DNA from: Metapseudomonas otitidis
Lineage (GTDB): Bacteria; Pseudomonadota; Gammaproteobacteria; Pseudomonadales; Pseudomonadaceae
DNA length: 64,000 bases
Direction of reading: 5' to 3'
NCBI RefSeq assembly: GCF_900111835.1
Contig: NZ_FOJP01000026.1
Coordinates: forward strand, 1 to 64,000
Both the position numbers and the translations under genes were made by a program. Shown here one piece after another: positions 46,017 through 55,600 of this stretch. Each line of letters opens with the position of its first letter. The stretch's first letter is position 1. The notes under the pieces were generated by a model, which was not told the DNA's origin, searched no databases, and saw only the letters and a program-made list of their open reading frames with translations.

Positions 46017-46108
46017 ATTGTGAGTTGGGTCACGTATCTAGTGGGCCCCGACCTGTATATCGCACCCGCGATTAAAAGGAATTTGACCTTATAAAGGTGG
46101 TTATCCAA

Positions 46109-46987
46109 ATGAAGCAGTTTTCGCGCCTAGCCTTGGCGTCTTCGATCATGGCGCTGTTTTTGGCCGGCTGTAATTCTTCCGACGACTCCATTGCCGAAGT
46201 GAACGGCAAGCCGGTCACCCAGGCGCAATTCGATGCCTTCCTCAAATTCAAGCGGGTGCCGGCGCAGAACACCCAGTGGGTCAGCCGCGAGCTGGATGAG
46301 TACCTGGAGCGCGAGGGCCTGGCCGGGCAGATCGAGGCACAGGGCCTGCTGCCCGCCGAACAGGTGGAGACCGAGGTGGCCGAGTTCCGCAAGCAGATGC
46401 TGATCAGCCGCTACTTCGAGGAGTTCCTCCGCGAGCGGGTGACCGACGAGGCGGTGCGCAACTTCTACGCCACCAACCCCGAGCAGTTCCAGGCGCGCAA
46501 GGTGCACGTCGCCCACATCCTCCTGCGCACCAACCCCGGCATGAGCGAGAACGAGCGCCAGGCGTTGCTGAGCAAGGCCCAGGAAGTGCAGTCGCGGGTC
46601 AACGCCGGCGAGGACTTCACCGCGCTGGCTGCCACCTTCTCCGAGGACCAGCTGTCCGCCAAGCAGGGCGGCGACCTAGGCTGGCTGCAGGACGGCGCCA
46701 TCGACCCGGCCTTCAGCGGCAAGGTATTCGCCATGAAGCCGGGCGAGGTGTCCGAGCCGGTGGTGACCCCCTTCGGTTTCCACGTGATCAAGGTGATCGA
46801 GGGGCCGCAGGTAGTGAAGCAGCCGTTCGAAGCGGTCAGCGGCGACATCCGTTATCGCCTGCGCCAGGAAGCCAAGCAGGCCGAGCTGGAGCGCCTCAAG
46901 GAAGCGGCGAAGATCGACCGCAAGACGCCACCGGCCGCGGCCGAGGGCACCGCCACCAAGGAAGGCGAAGACCGTGCCGCGGGTTGA
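46109..46987 (+). CDS. SurA/PpiC-type peptidyl-prolyl isomerase lipoprotein
   Basis: Predicted outer-membrane-anchored periplasmic prolyl isomerase/chaperone of 292 residues. The lipobox LAGC gives lipidated Cys21 with Asn at +2, which favours the outer membrane. An N-terminal SurA-like helical region is followed by an intact parvulin domain (about 130-235): VHVAHILLRTN, GGDLGWLQDGAIDPAF and PFGFHVIKVIEG, including both conserved histidines. A basic tail follows. ATG 46109 is chosen over the upstream GTG 46097 because AAAGGTGG lies 8 bases before it and the signal peptide is then compact. It starts 92 bp after the giant gene and overlaps the next gene by 14 bp. The context suggests a dedicated folding factor for the neighbouring giant exported proteins (inference). 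EpsD/PrsA-like isomerases are the nearest known types. Confidence 0.9.
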   Translation: MKQFSRLALASSIMALFLAGCNSSDDSIAEVNGKPVTQAQFDAFLKFKRVPAQNTQWVSRELDEYLEREGLAGQIEAQGLLPAEQVETEVAEFRKQMLISRYFEEFLRERVTDEAVRNFYATNPEQFQARKVHVAHILLRTNPGMSENERQALLSKAQEVQSRVNAGEDFTALAATFSEDQLSAKQGGDLGWLQDGAIDPAFSGKVFAMKPGEVSEPVVTPFGFHVIKVIEGPQVVKQPFEAVSGDIRYRLRQEAKQAELERLKEAAKIDRKTPPAAAEGTATKEGEDRAAG

Positions 46988-47843
46988 ATGGCCGCTGGGC
47001 TGCCTGCTGGCGGCGGCGCTTCTGGCCGGCTGCCGTGACGACGACGGCGCCGATGCCCTGGCGCAGGTGCCGGTCGAGCCTTCGGCGACCCTGGTCACGG
47101 TGGACGACAGCCCCATCACCCGGGCCGAGCTGGAGCTGACCATCGAACGTACGCTGGGCGAGTCGGCGCCGCTCTTCGCCAACGACGAGGTGGAACGCAA
47201 GATCCTCGACAGCCTGGTGGCCAGCCGTGCCATGGCCCTAGTGGCCGAGCGCGAGCTGGACGCTGGCGAGCGCGCCCAGCTGGACCTCAAGGCCCAGGCC
47301 TACCGCGAGGAACTGCTGGTACGCCATTACCTGGAACAGCACGCCACGCCGGAGCCGGTCACCAGCGAGCAGGTGGCCGACTACTACCAGCGCCACCCCG
47401 AGGAGTTCGGCGGCGGCGTGGAGAAGAGCTTCGAGATCATCGCCAGCGACCAGGTGCTGGAAGAGCCCCAGCGTGCAGAACTCATCGCACTGCTCAGCGG
47501 CGCGGAGGCCAAGGGGCGCGACTGGCAGAAGCAGGTGGCCGCATGGCGCGCCGCCGGCAAGCCGCTGGAGTACCGCAGCAACCGCATCAAGCCCGAACTG
47601 CTGGAGCAGCCGCTGCGCGGCCTGGTGGAGACCACCGAGGCGGGCAGCATCGCGCCGCTCTATGCAGACGGCCAGTTGCTGTTGGTGCGGGTGACCGGTG
47701 AGGAGCGCCTGCCGGCCAGACCGCTTTCAGAAGTGAGTGGCGAGATACGCGAGAAGCTGGCGCCGCAGTCCCTCAAGCAGGCGGTGAAGCGCCTGAGCGA
47801 AGAGGCGATGCGCCAGGTGAAGGTGCAATACAGCTCGCGCTAG
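46974..47843 (+). CDS. SurA-like lipoprotein with degenerate parvulin domain
   Basis: A 289-residue lipoprotein with lipobox LAGC (Cys20, Arg at +2). The start is GTG 46974, preceded by GGAAGGCGAAG and overlapping the end of the upstream isomerase gene by 14 bp, so the two are probably translationally coupled. The N-terminal half (VTVDDSPITRAELELTIERT and a helical region) follows the SurA_N/PpiC chaperone pattern of its neighbour. The C-terminal half retains a parvulin-like order (FEIIASDQVLEEPQRAELI then GSIAPLYADGQLLLVRVTGE). It lacks the AHILL and GGDLGW motifs and the active-site histidines. I infer a paralogue that kept chaperone or partner-binding function and lost isomerase activity, perhaps working as a heteromer with the first. 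Confidence 0.8.
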   Translation: MPRVEWPLGCLLAAALLAGCRDDDGADALAQVPVEPSATLVTVDDSPITRAELELTIERTLGESAPLFANDEVERKILDSLVASRAMALVAERELDAGERAQLDLKAQAYREELLVRHYLEQHATPEPVTSEQVADYYQRHPEEFGGGVEKSFEIIASDQVLEEPQRAELIALLSGAEAKGRDWQKQVAAWRAAGKPLEYRSNRIKPELLEQPLRGLVETTEAGSIAPLYADGQLLLVRVTGEERLPARPLSEVSGEIREKLAPQSLKQAVKRLSEEAMRQVKVQYSSR

Positions 47844-47927
47844 ACGAGCGAATTGCAATGGGCTGGCCGATAGGTGCCGGCAAAGGGAAATGGCAGGGCA
47901 GCCTGTACAACAGTGGACGGTCGAACT

Positions 47928-50900
47928 ATGGGGATGCTGGGGGGGCAGGGCGGGCAGTGCCGTTTGCTGATGGGGTTGGCTTGGCTCCTGTTGGCCGCAG
48001 GCAACCTGGCGCAGGCCGCTGAGTCATGCCGTGCAGTCTACAGTGGCGGTCTGCAGACCCACGGTAATGGAAGTGTCGTTTTCCAGTGGGGCGGCACGCT
48101 GCAGAATAACCCGAGCCTGTCGATCGACACTGTACGCGTGCAGAATCCCTGGGGTGCTCCCAGCTGTGGTAAACGCGATTGCCAGGCCAGTGGCCTGGAG
48201 GCCGCTGACTTCGCCGGCCTGATGCTCCCCGCTATCAACGGCGAAAACGACCTGAAACTGGGCTATCTGGGCGTGGGCGAGGCAGGCGGCAGCGACCTGA
48301 ACCGCTACCGCACCATCAGCGTCGATGCGGGCGCCACCCTGACCTTCAATCCTCGTCACCAGGCCTACTACATCCAGCGCCTGAGCATCGGCTATGGCGC
48401 CAAGGTGACCTTGGCACCCGGCCGTTACTGGATCGATCAACTGGACATGGCCTCCAACAGCCAACTGCTGATCGGTGGCGGCAACGCACGGGTGATGGTC
48501 GGCTCGTCGCTGAACTTACCCTACCAGGCCAGCCTCAACGGCGAGGGTAGTGCGGAGGCACTGCAGCTCTTCGTACGTGGCAATCTGAACCTTGAATCGT
48601 CTGCCACCGTTGCCGCCCTGGCCTATGTGGAGGGTGACTATCGAGGCGCTTTCGCCTCGCGCCTGCGGGGTGGCCTCAACGCCCGTAACGTCGTGGTGGA
48701 TACCGCCGCGCGCATCGAGACGCGCATGGACGCCATTGCTGCCTTGGGTTGGAACAACCAGTGCAGCGAGCGAACTGACCTGGACGGCGACGGTGTTCTT
48801 GACCTGCTTGACGACGATACGGACGGCGACGGCTATGACGATGAAGCCGAGCGCCTGGCCGGAAGCGACCCGCGCAACCCCCAGAGCGTGCCCAAGATGG
48901 CCCCCCCCTCCGTCCGGCCGAGCCAGTGCACGGCTGCCTTCGCCAGGGGCCTGCAGAGCCACACCGTCGGAGGGCGCATACGCTTCGGGCTTAATGCCCA
49001 GTTGCGCGATGGCGTGTCCGCCTACCTGCCGGCGAGCCAGGTCGACAATAGCTTCGCTTCCTTCATCCGCAGCTGTGGCACCCAGGATTGCCAGCCCAGT
49101 TATACGCCCGCGCCTGCTCCGCAACTGCCGGTCTTTCTCAAGACTGGCTCCAACTTCAACCAGAACCTGGGCTACGGCACCACGCAGATCATGGATGGCA
49201 GCCGCAGCGATTGGCGGCGACTGAATGTTGCCGGCATGGCTACTGCACGCTTCACCAAACCGGGCGTCTACCGCCTGCGGGAAGTGGAAGTGGGGTACCG
49301 CGGCACTCTGGAGTTGTCCGCCGGTGACTACTGGATCGAGAAGCTCACGTTGGCCAGCGAGTCACGAATCGTTCCAGTGGGTGCTGGCACTGTGCGACTT
49401 CACGTGGCGCAGAACCTTGAGCTGCCCTGGCTGGCACGCTTCAACGCCGAGGCTTCCGGCCAAGCGCGCGACCCCTCGCAGTTGCTGGTGCTGGCCGAGG
49501 GCAATGTTGTGCTCGGCTCCAACACCATGGTGTCCGGTTTCGTCTACGCCCGGGGCAACCTGACCCAGCAGTACGCGTCTCAGCTCATCGGCGGCGCCGT
49601 GGCCGCCAACCTGTCCTTGGAGACCCAGGCCCTGGCGCGCCAGGACCTGGCCGCGCTGGGCAAGCTGGACTTCGGCCTGCTTTGCGACCTGGACGGCGAC
49701 GGTATCGGCGACAACCTCGATCCGGATCGCGACGGCGACGACATCTCCAACGACTACGAGATCCAGCTTGGCTACGATCCGGACGACAAGACCAGCACCC
49801 CGCCGGACATGGACAAGGACGGCATTCCGGATGCGCTGGACGATGATATCGACGGCGACGACGTTCCCAACGACCAGGACGCATTTCCATACGACAAGAC
49901 GGAAAGCAAGGATCTGGACAAGGACGGCATAGGGGACAACGCCGACCTGGATCGCGATGGCGATGGCTTCAGCAACGACGATGAGCTGGCAGCTGGCACC
50001 AACCCGAACGACCCCACCAGCTTCCCGGATCGTCAGCCGCCCGTCGTGTCCATCGACGGGCCTGAGGTCATCAATGCCAACGAGGACAGCATCACCCTGA
50101 GCGGTAGCGCCAGTGACAGCGCCTCCGGCCTGGCGCGCTTGGAGTTCACCTCCGACCGGTTCCCAGGCACCCGCTTCGCCGTGACCCTGCAGGGCAGCCA
50201 ATGGAGCGCCAGCGTACCGCTGCTGGAAGGTACCAACCGGCTGACCCTGACCGCCTTCGACAAGGCCGGCAACCACGCGAGCCTGGCGCGTACCGTGGAG
50301 CGTGAGCCGCTGGCCAACGACATCGCCCTGACAGTCGACTACCCGCTGCCGGGCGCCACGGTGAAGGACGCCAGCCTGGTGGTGCGCGGTCAACTGCGCA
50401 GCGACAAAGCCGCCCAGCGGATGGAGGTTCTGGTCAATGGCCAGCCCGCCAGCGTATTGGTCACTGACCAGGTGACGCTGTTCGGCTTCCAGTCCGACCC
50501 CATCGCCCTGCAGCCGGGCGCCAATACCCTGACCATCCAGGCCTGGGTGGATCAGCGCAGCGTCCAGCGCAGCCTGATGGTGACCTACCAGCCGCCCCAG
50601 ACCAGCTTCAAGCCTCCGCGCTTCGACAATCTGTCACCCGCTGACGGCAGCCTGCTGCCAGGCAACGGCTTCATGCTAAGCGGTCAGGTGTATGCCGAGG
50701 CCGGCCTGGAGCGCATCAGTGTCGCCGGCCGCAATCTGGTTCTTCGCGAGCCGGGCGCCCAGTTGTATGACCTGCGCGAGGCGCTGAGCGCGCCTGAGGG
50801 GCAGAGCAGCTACTCCGTCGAATTGCTGGCCCGCGATCTTGGTGGTCAGGAGACTCGCCAAACCCTTAGCTGGACGCTCGATCAGGAGCCACCACAGATC

Positions 50901-52673
50901 ACCCTCGACCAGCCTCTGGTGGAGCTACCCGCCAGGAACCGTGTAAGCGAGCAGCCCTACCCGCTCAAAGGCACCCTGCGCGAAGCCAATCTGTCCAGCT
51001 TCCAGGTGAATGGCAGCGACGTGGCCCTGGAGCCCGGCGGCCAGGCCGGCGAGTTCCGCTTCACCAGCCGCATTGCGTTGCCTATTGGTCAGCTCGTGAG
51101 CGTGACCCTGGAGGCCCGCGACCAGGCAGGCAACCAATTGCGCCGCGAATACAGCCTGGAGCTTTCGGCGCAGGCGGCCATCCATTGGGTCTTCCCCACC
51201 GACGGTACCGAGCTGCTCAACCTGGGCGAGCCGCTCTCCCTGCAGGTGGCGGCGCGAATCGACGATGTCAGTGGCCAACTGGCGCCACGGGCGATGCTGT
51301 TGACAGCCAGCGGTGAGTTGGTCGCCGATGCGTTGTTGACGGGTAATACCACACTTAAGAGTGCCACCCTGCAGATCCCGCCGCAGAGCGGCCAGTACCA
51401 ACTGCTGGCGGTGCTCCAGGGTGCGAACGGCAAGGTGGTGGCGCAGAGCGCACGCACCATCGCCCTGGTTACTCCGCAGCAGGTGCCGATAGCCCTTGAG
51501 CGCATCGAACCGGCGAACAATGCCCGCTTCGTCGAGCCCAACGGCTTCATCAGCTTCTACTTCAACCAGGCCATCGACCTGTCGAAGCTCAAGATCGAAG
51601 TCTTCGAGACCGTTCATGGAAACTCCTATGTCGATCTCGACGAGCTGGGTACCAGTGAGCTTAAAGCCCAGGGCTACCAACTGGTGCGGGTGGACCGTGA
51701 CCATCAACCCGTGGCTGGCCGCCTCTCCGAACTACCCGGCAGCCAGGTCATCGCCTTCTATCCGAAGCAGGACCTTGCCTACAACGCGGAGGTATCGGTC
51801 GAGGTGAGCTACGACGGACGGGAGCTGGAGCGCATGCGCTATCGCACCCGTCCCTTGCCCACGTTCATCTCGGGTGCGCTGTTGGATCAGCTCCAGCAGC
51901 CGGTAGCCAATGTGGAGGTGCGTCTTGAGGAGTTGGGGCGGAGTGTCCGTACCAACCGTGATGGTGCCTTCAATTTCGGGTTTGGTGACAGCGCAGAGCA
52001 GACCATCCCGAGTGGTCAATACCGCCTGCTGCTCAACCCGGGGGCGGCCAATCGCAGCTTCGGGGCTGACAGCCTGGTCGTGACCATACAGGGTGGTGAG
52101 CGCAACGACCTGGGGCGGTTGCAACTCTCCCAGCTCAACCCGTCCCTGCCCTATGTCCCCGTAAGGGGCGGCACCCAGCTGAGCTTGCTGGACGGCGAGC
52201 TCAAGCTCGACCTGAGCAACGCCAGCCTGACTTTCCCCGATGGTCGCCAGGACGGGGACCTGCATGCCCAGACACTTGAACTCGGTGAACTGCCATACCC
52301 GGTAGAGCCACTGGCCATGCCGTACTGGATGTATTCGCTGCAGCCCGCCGGGGTGCAAGTCCAGGGCTCCATGAGGGTCGACCTCGCAGCCCTGCGCCTG
52401 GGCGGCAGTCTGGATTACCTGCCCCCTGACGGCACCTACGTGGTGATGGTGGGGCTGGACCGTGAGGCAGCGAGCATCGTACCGGTGGGGGCTGGCGTGA
52501 TCGAGAACGGCCGTATCCGCAGCCAGGGCACGCTTGCCCAAGGCAACCTCGATCTTTTCGGCTTCGCATTGGCGGACCTCGATGCGCAGCCTGTGCTGAA
52601 GGCCTACGCCGAGGGGCAGCTCAACCTGCGTCAGCTGCAGGCCGAACTCTATCGCTTGAACAAAGGCCGCTGA
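47928..52673 (+). CDS. Exported modular protein with duplicated MshQ-like module, TSP3 and Ig domains
   Basis: A 1,581-residue protein. ATG 47928 gives a good signal peptide (LLMGLAWLLLAAGNLAQAA before ESCRA); the GTG at 47874 would add 18 unlikely residues. Order: module 1 (about 28-283), TSP3, module 2 (about 333-585), long TSP3 run (about 587-704), about five Ig-like domains (to about 1185), a Big_5-like domain (ANNARFVEPNGFISFYFNQ), a carboxypeptidase-regulatory-like domain (FISGALLDQLQQPVANVEV) and a beta-rich end. The two modules share a Cys-rich start, GRYWIDQL / GDYWIEKL strands and LQLFVRGNLNLESSATV / LLVLAEGNVVLGSNTMV strands, reminiscent of the MshQ protein of MSHA pilus loci. No membrane anchor is seen. 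It shares its domain vocabulary with the giant protein and probably acts in the same surface structure (inference). Confidence 0.85.
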   Translation: MGMLGGQGGQCRLLMGLAWLLLAAGNLAQAAESCRAVYSGGLQTHGNGSVVFQWGGTLQNNPSLSIDTVRVQNPWGAPSCGKRDCQASGLEAADFAGLMLPAINGENDLKLGYLGVGEAGGSDLNRYRTISVDAGATLTFNPRHQAYYIQRLSIGYGAKVTLAPGRYWIDQLDMASNSQLLIGGGNARVMVGSSLNLPYQASLNGEGSAEALQLFVRGNLNLESSATVAALAYVEGDYRGAFASRLRGGLNARNVVVDTAARIETRMDAIAALGWNNQCSERTDLDGDGVLDLLDDDTDGDGYDDEAERLAGSDPRNPQSVPKMAPPSVRPSQCTAAFARGLQSHTVGGRIRFGLNAQLRDGVSAYLPASQVDNSFASFIRSCGTQDCQPSYTPAPAPQLPVFLKTGSNFNQNLGYGTTQIMDGSRSDWRRLNVAGMATARFTKPGVYRLREVEVGYRGTLELSAGDYWIEKLTLASESRIVPVGAGTVRLHVAQNLELPWLARFNAEASGQARDPSQLLVLAEGNVVLGSNTMVSGFVYARGNLTQQYASQLIGGAVAANLSLETQALARQDLAALGKLDFGLLCDLDGDGIGDNLDPDRDGDDISNDYEIQLGYDPDDKTSTPPDMDKDGIPDALDDDIDGDDVPNDQDAFPYDKTESKDLDKDGIGDNADLDRDGDGFSNDDELAAGTNPNDPTSFPDRQPPVVSIDGPEVINANEDSITLSGSASDSASGLARLEFTSDRFPGTRFAVTLQGSQWSASVPLLEGTNRLTLTAFDKAGNHASLARTVEREPLANDIALTVDYPLPGATVKDASLVVRGQLRSDKAAQRMEVLVNGQPASVLVTDQVTLFGFQSDPIALQPGANTLTIQAWVDQRSVQRSLMVTYQPPQTSFKPPRFDNLSPADGSLLPGNGFMLSGQVYAEAGLERISVAGRNLVLREPGAQLYDLREALSAPEGQSSYSVELLARDLGGQETRQTLSWTLDQEPPQITLDQPLVELPARNRVSEQPYPLKGTLREANLSSFQVNGSDVALEPGGQAGEFRFTSRIALPIGQLVSVTLEARDQAGNQLRREYSLELSAQAAIHWVFPTDGTELLNLGEPLSLQVAARIDDVSGQLAPRAMLLTASGELVADALLTGNTTLKSATLQIPPQSGQYQLLAVLQGANGKVVAQSARTIALVTPQQVPIALERIEPANNARFVEPNGFISFYFNQAIDLSKLKIEVFETVHGNSYVDLDELGTSELKAQGYQLVRVDRDHQPVAGRLSELPGSQVIAFYPKQDLAYNAEVSVEVSYDGRELERMRYRTRPLPTFISGALLDQLQQPVANVEVRLEELGRSVRTNRDGAFNFGFGDSAEQTIPSGQYRLLLNPGAANRSFGADSLVVTIQGGERNDLGRLQLSQLNPSLPYVPVRGGTQLSLLDGELKLDLSNASLTFPDGRQDGDLHAQTLELGELPYPVEPLAMPYWMYSLQPAGVQVQGSMRVDLAALRLGGSLDYLPPDGTYVVMVGLDREAASIVPVGAGVIENGRIRSQGTLAQGNLDLFGFALADLDAQPVLKAYAEGQLNLRQLQAELYRLNKGR
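48010..49680 (+). repeat. Duplicated Cys-containing MshQ-like module (two copies)
   Basis: Copies at about 48010-48774 and 48925-49680. Matching landmarks are SCRAVYSGGLQTHGNG / QCTAAFARGLQSHTVGG, CGKRDC / CGTQDC, NLPYQASLNGEG / ELPWLARFNAEASG and a TSP3 stretch after each copy. The second copy is clearly diverged, so this is an old duplication. Confidence 0.8.
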
Positions 52674-52697
52674 GTCGGCCAAGGGAATCTTTGACAG

Positions 52698-55600
52698 ATG
52701 GACATGTTGGTCGTGCCTTCCATGTTGAAACGCCGTCGTCGTGCCGGGGTAATCCTGGCCCTGGGTCTTCTGATGGGGGGATGGGTGGCCTCCGCCCAAG
52801 CGTATTTCGGGTTCGGCTTGTTACCCGGCATCTATACCCCGCAGACGTACTACAAGTACGGCGCGGTCTATACGCGCGCTATCGTTCCCGGCCCCAACAA
52901 GCGCCCTGTCTACGTTGAATACGACAGCACCGGCAAGGAAGTCCGGGAGATTGGCGAAGCGATTGACCGTCTTGAACGGGTGCAGGTGATGTCCGGCGAC
53001 TCTTACCGGGCCTATCTGCAGCGGTTGAAGGATTCGCAGGCACGCTACCCCGACGGGCAGGTCCTAACGGCGAAGGATTACCGCAGCCGGAGCTTCAAGA
53101 CCGTGGACGGAAAGGCGATTACCAAGCCTCCGCTCGACGCCGGTACCCTGACCGTTCTGGTGAGGGCGGACCAGCAGTTGTTTGACGCCTCCGGCAAGGA
53201 CCTGGTGCTGCTGCAGCTGCCCATCCGCTCAAGCGTCGTTCCCAGCTCCTCGAGCCAATCGCTGCTGCTTTCGGACGTGGGTGAAATCATTCACCAGACC
53301 GCCAACGCAATTGGCTTTCGCGTGGGATTCTTCGGCAAGGATGGCAAGGTTTCGCAGGCCCCATGGCGTGATCACGAATCCGAAATCTACGGCCCCTTGC
53401 CGGGCACCATGGTCACCATGGGCTCGCATGTCGTGGGGGGAAATACCATGACGGACGTGAGCGGCAAGTTCTCCATGCGCTACAAGTTGCCTCCTTGCCC
53501 GGGCTTCTACTTCCCTTTCACGACCCCCGTTTACCTGGAGCTTTACTACAAGCGCTTCAACCCCCGTGGCACCTCCTATACGCCCTATTACATGGTGCGA
53601 CAGGACGAGGACAGCTGTAACGGCCTGGGCGTCTGGAGTCTGGGCGCCGCCGCCGTGGTCGCCACCATGGCCACCCCCTTGAAGATCCCCCGTGACTTCC
53701 CGGTCGATCTCATGGTGCTCGACGGGGCAGCGCGCTTCGGCAACGTCAAATTTGGCGATGAAACGGCCTACAACGCGCAGACAGGTGAACGCGGGCATCA
53801 CCTGCAGGAAAAATACGATTTCGACGGTGATGGAAAACCCGATTGGGTCGTGCCCGGCAAGAAGGTCACCAAACAGGTCGACGGGCAATCCAGGGAGGTC
53901 TTCGTGACCACCACCCTGGCTGAAGCGGAGCTGCAGGGTATCTACCTCACCAGTCATTACGACGCCGTTCCCGCCAGCACCGAAGACACCGGGCCGGACT
54001 TCACCCGTCTAATCGATACCGCGCCCGACTTCGAAGACCGTGGCCTGCTGTCCTCCATCAGCAAGGCCGACCTGCTCGATACCGACATCTATGTCTTCAG
54101 GGAGTCGAATGGGCAACTCGTCGCCGAGCGTCGAGGGCTCATGCCGGATGAGCTGAACAAGAACTACTCGGGGGTCGACCAGCAGCAGGGAAGCTTCCGC
54201 TACACCATCCAGCTCCGTGGATCGGTAGAGAATTACTACACTGCATCGCTTCGCACCGGAGAGGCCAACTTCACCAAGTTGCAGAGTGCCGGCGGTTTCC
54301 GTCCGGAATTCCAGAAGTACGCCGCCAACCACCTCAAGGCGGGTGAGGTTGTACGCATCATTGCCATCAACCGCCCCACCGGCTACATGGGCAGCGCCAA
54401 GGTCCAGCTGCAGAGCGCAGTGGCCATCGGCAACCGTCTCAACTTCGACAGCCAGCAGATCGAACTCGCCCCGCCGAACCTGAAAGTCTGGGCGGAGCGC
54501 AAGAACAAGATCGAACAAGGCATGACCAAGGGAGAGGTGCGTAAGCAGCTCATCGGCAACGAGGGGGCTGGCCTGGGAAGCGACGTCAGCATCGCCATCT
54601 ACACGGACTGGCGTGATGCAGACGGCAGCCCCCTTCCCGAAGAGATGGCGGACTATGGCTATACCGGGCGTCTGGCCAAGATCGTCGCCGCCAATCAACT
54701 GGCCCCCGTCGGGGCCAACAGCCTTTCCCAGTTCAAGATCAAACCGGGGCAGCAGGTCCAGGTGATTCAACTGCCGGAGAAAGTGCTGGCCAAGCAACAC
54801 CTCTATCTGCAGGTTGCCGGGCAGCCGGACAACCGCAATCCGGACTTCTCTTCCAAGGGGGATGGCCAGGGCATCCTGAAGTACCGGCCGTCCCGGTATG
54901 TGCCTGTTCAAGTCCCCATACACGACGAGGAGGCCAGCGAACTGGCCCGCCAGGCTTACCGAGTAGCAGACAGGGCAAACCCGAATCTGAACCTCAAGAA
55001 GCCTGAGCCCATCTACCAGTGGCGCTATCGCTCGGAGCTTCAGTTCAGCCTGTATGAGCTGAACATGAAAGAGGTCCGCCGAGTGGATGCAGATAAGAAA
55101 ATTGATCAGGTTTATGGCGATGCAAAACCGGTCATTGCAAGTTCGGACCAGTTCCTTGAGCTCTATTACGATCTGGTCAGATCCGAAATAGGAGCACTTG
55201 AGCAATGGAGCCAAGCTGGAGAAAAGGAAATTGTGCTTGCGTTTGGCGAGCAGGAAGTAAAGGTGGCTGTCGGGAAAGATCAAACGATCCGGTTTGATAA
55301 TCTCCAGCACCTCGGGAGTCTGGACGTCGATGACTTCCTGTCCATGCGCCTTTATACCAACAACGACAAGGGCAATACCCTGCTTGAGTGGGCTTTTGAA
55401 TACCTCACCGTATTTGCTGATGACGATGAGGATATCAATGAATCAGGACGTTATTACTACCTCAGTGCCGATAGCCCGGTCGTCGACATAAAGGCGATTC
55501 TGGCCGGTTACTACATGCGACGTGAATCGATAAAGAAACCTGAGACCGTGCGCTGGGGTGTGGAGGGAAGTGGCTCCGTATCCCCCATGGTCGATAACTC

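Noticed and set aside
35205-45235. TSP3-coding DNA as a CRISPR array or DNA tandem repeat
   Set aside because: The periodicity is in the protein motif; codons and spacing vary, and there are no identical repeats separated by unique spacers.
3117-46016. Giant protein as a two-partner, type I or autotransporter adhesin
   Set aside because: No TPS-type N-terminal helix domain, no RTX or LapG-type site, no barrel, and no TpsB or ABC/MFP exporter genes nearby. Paired cysteines also speak against unfolded export.
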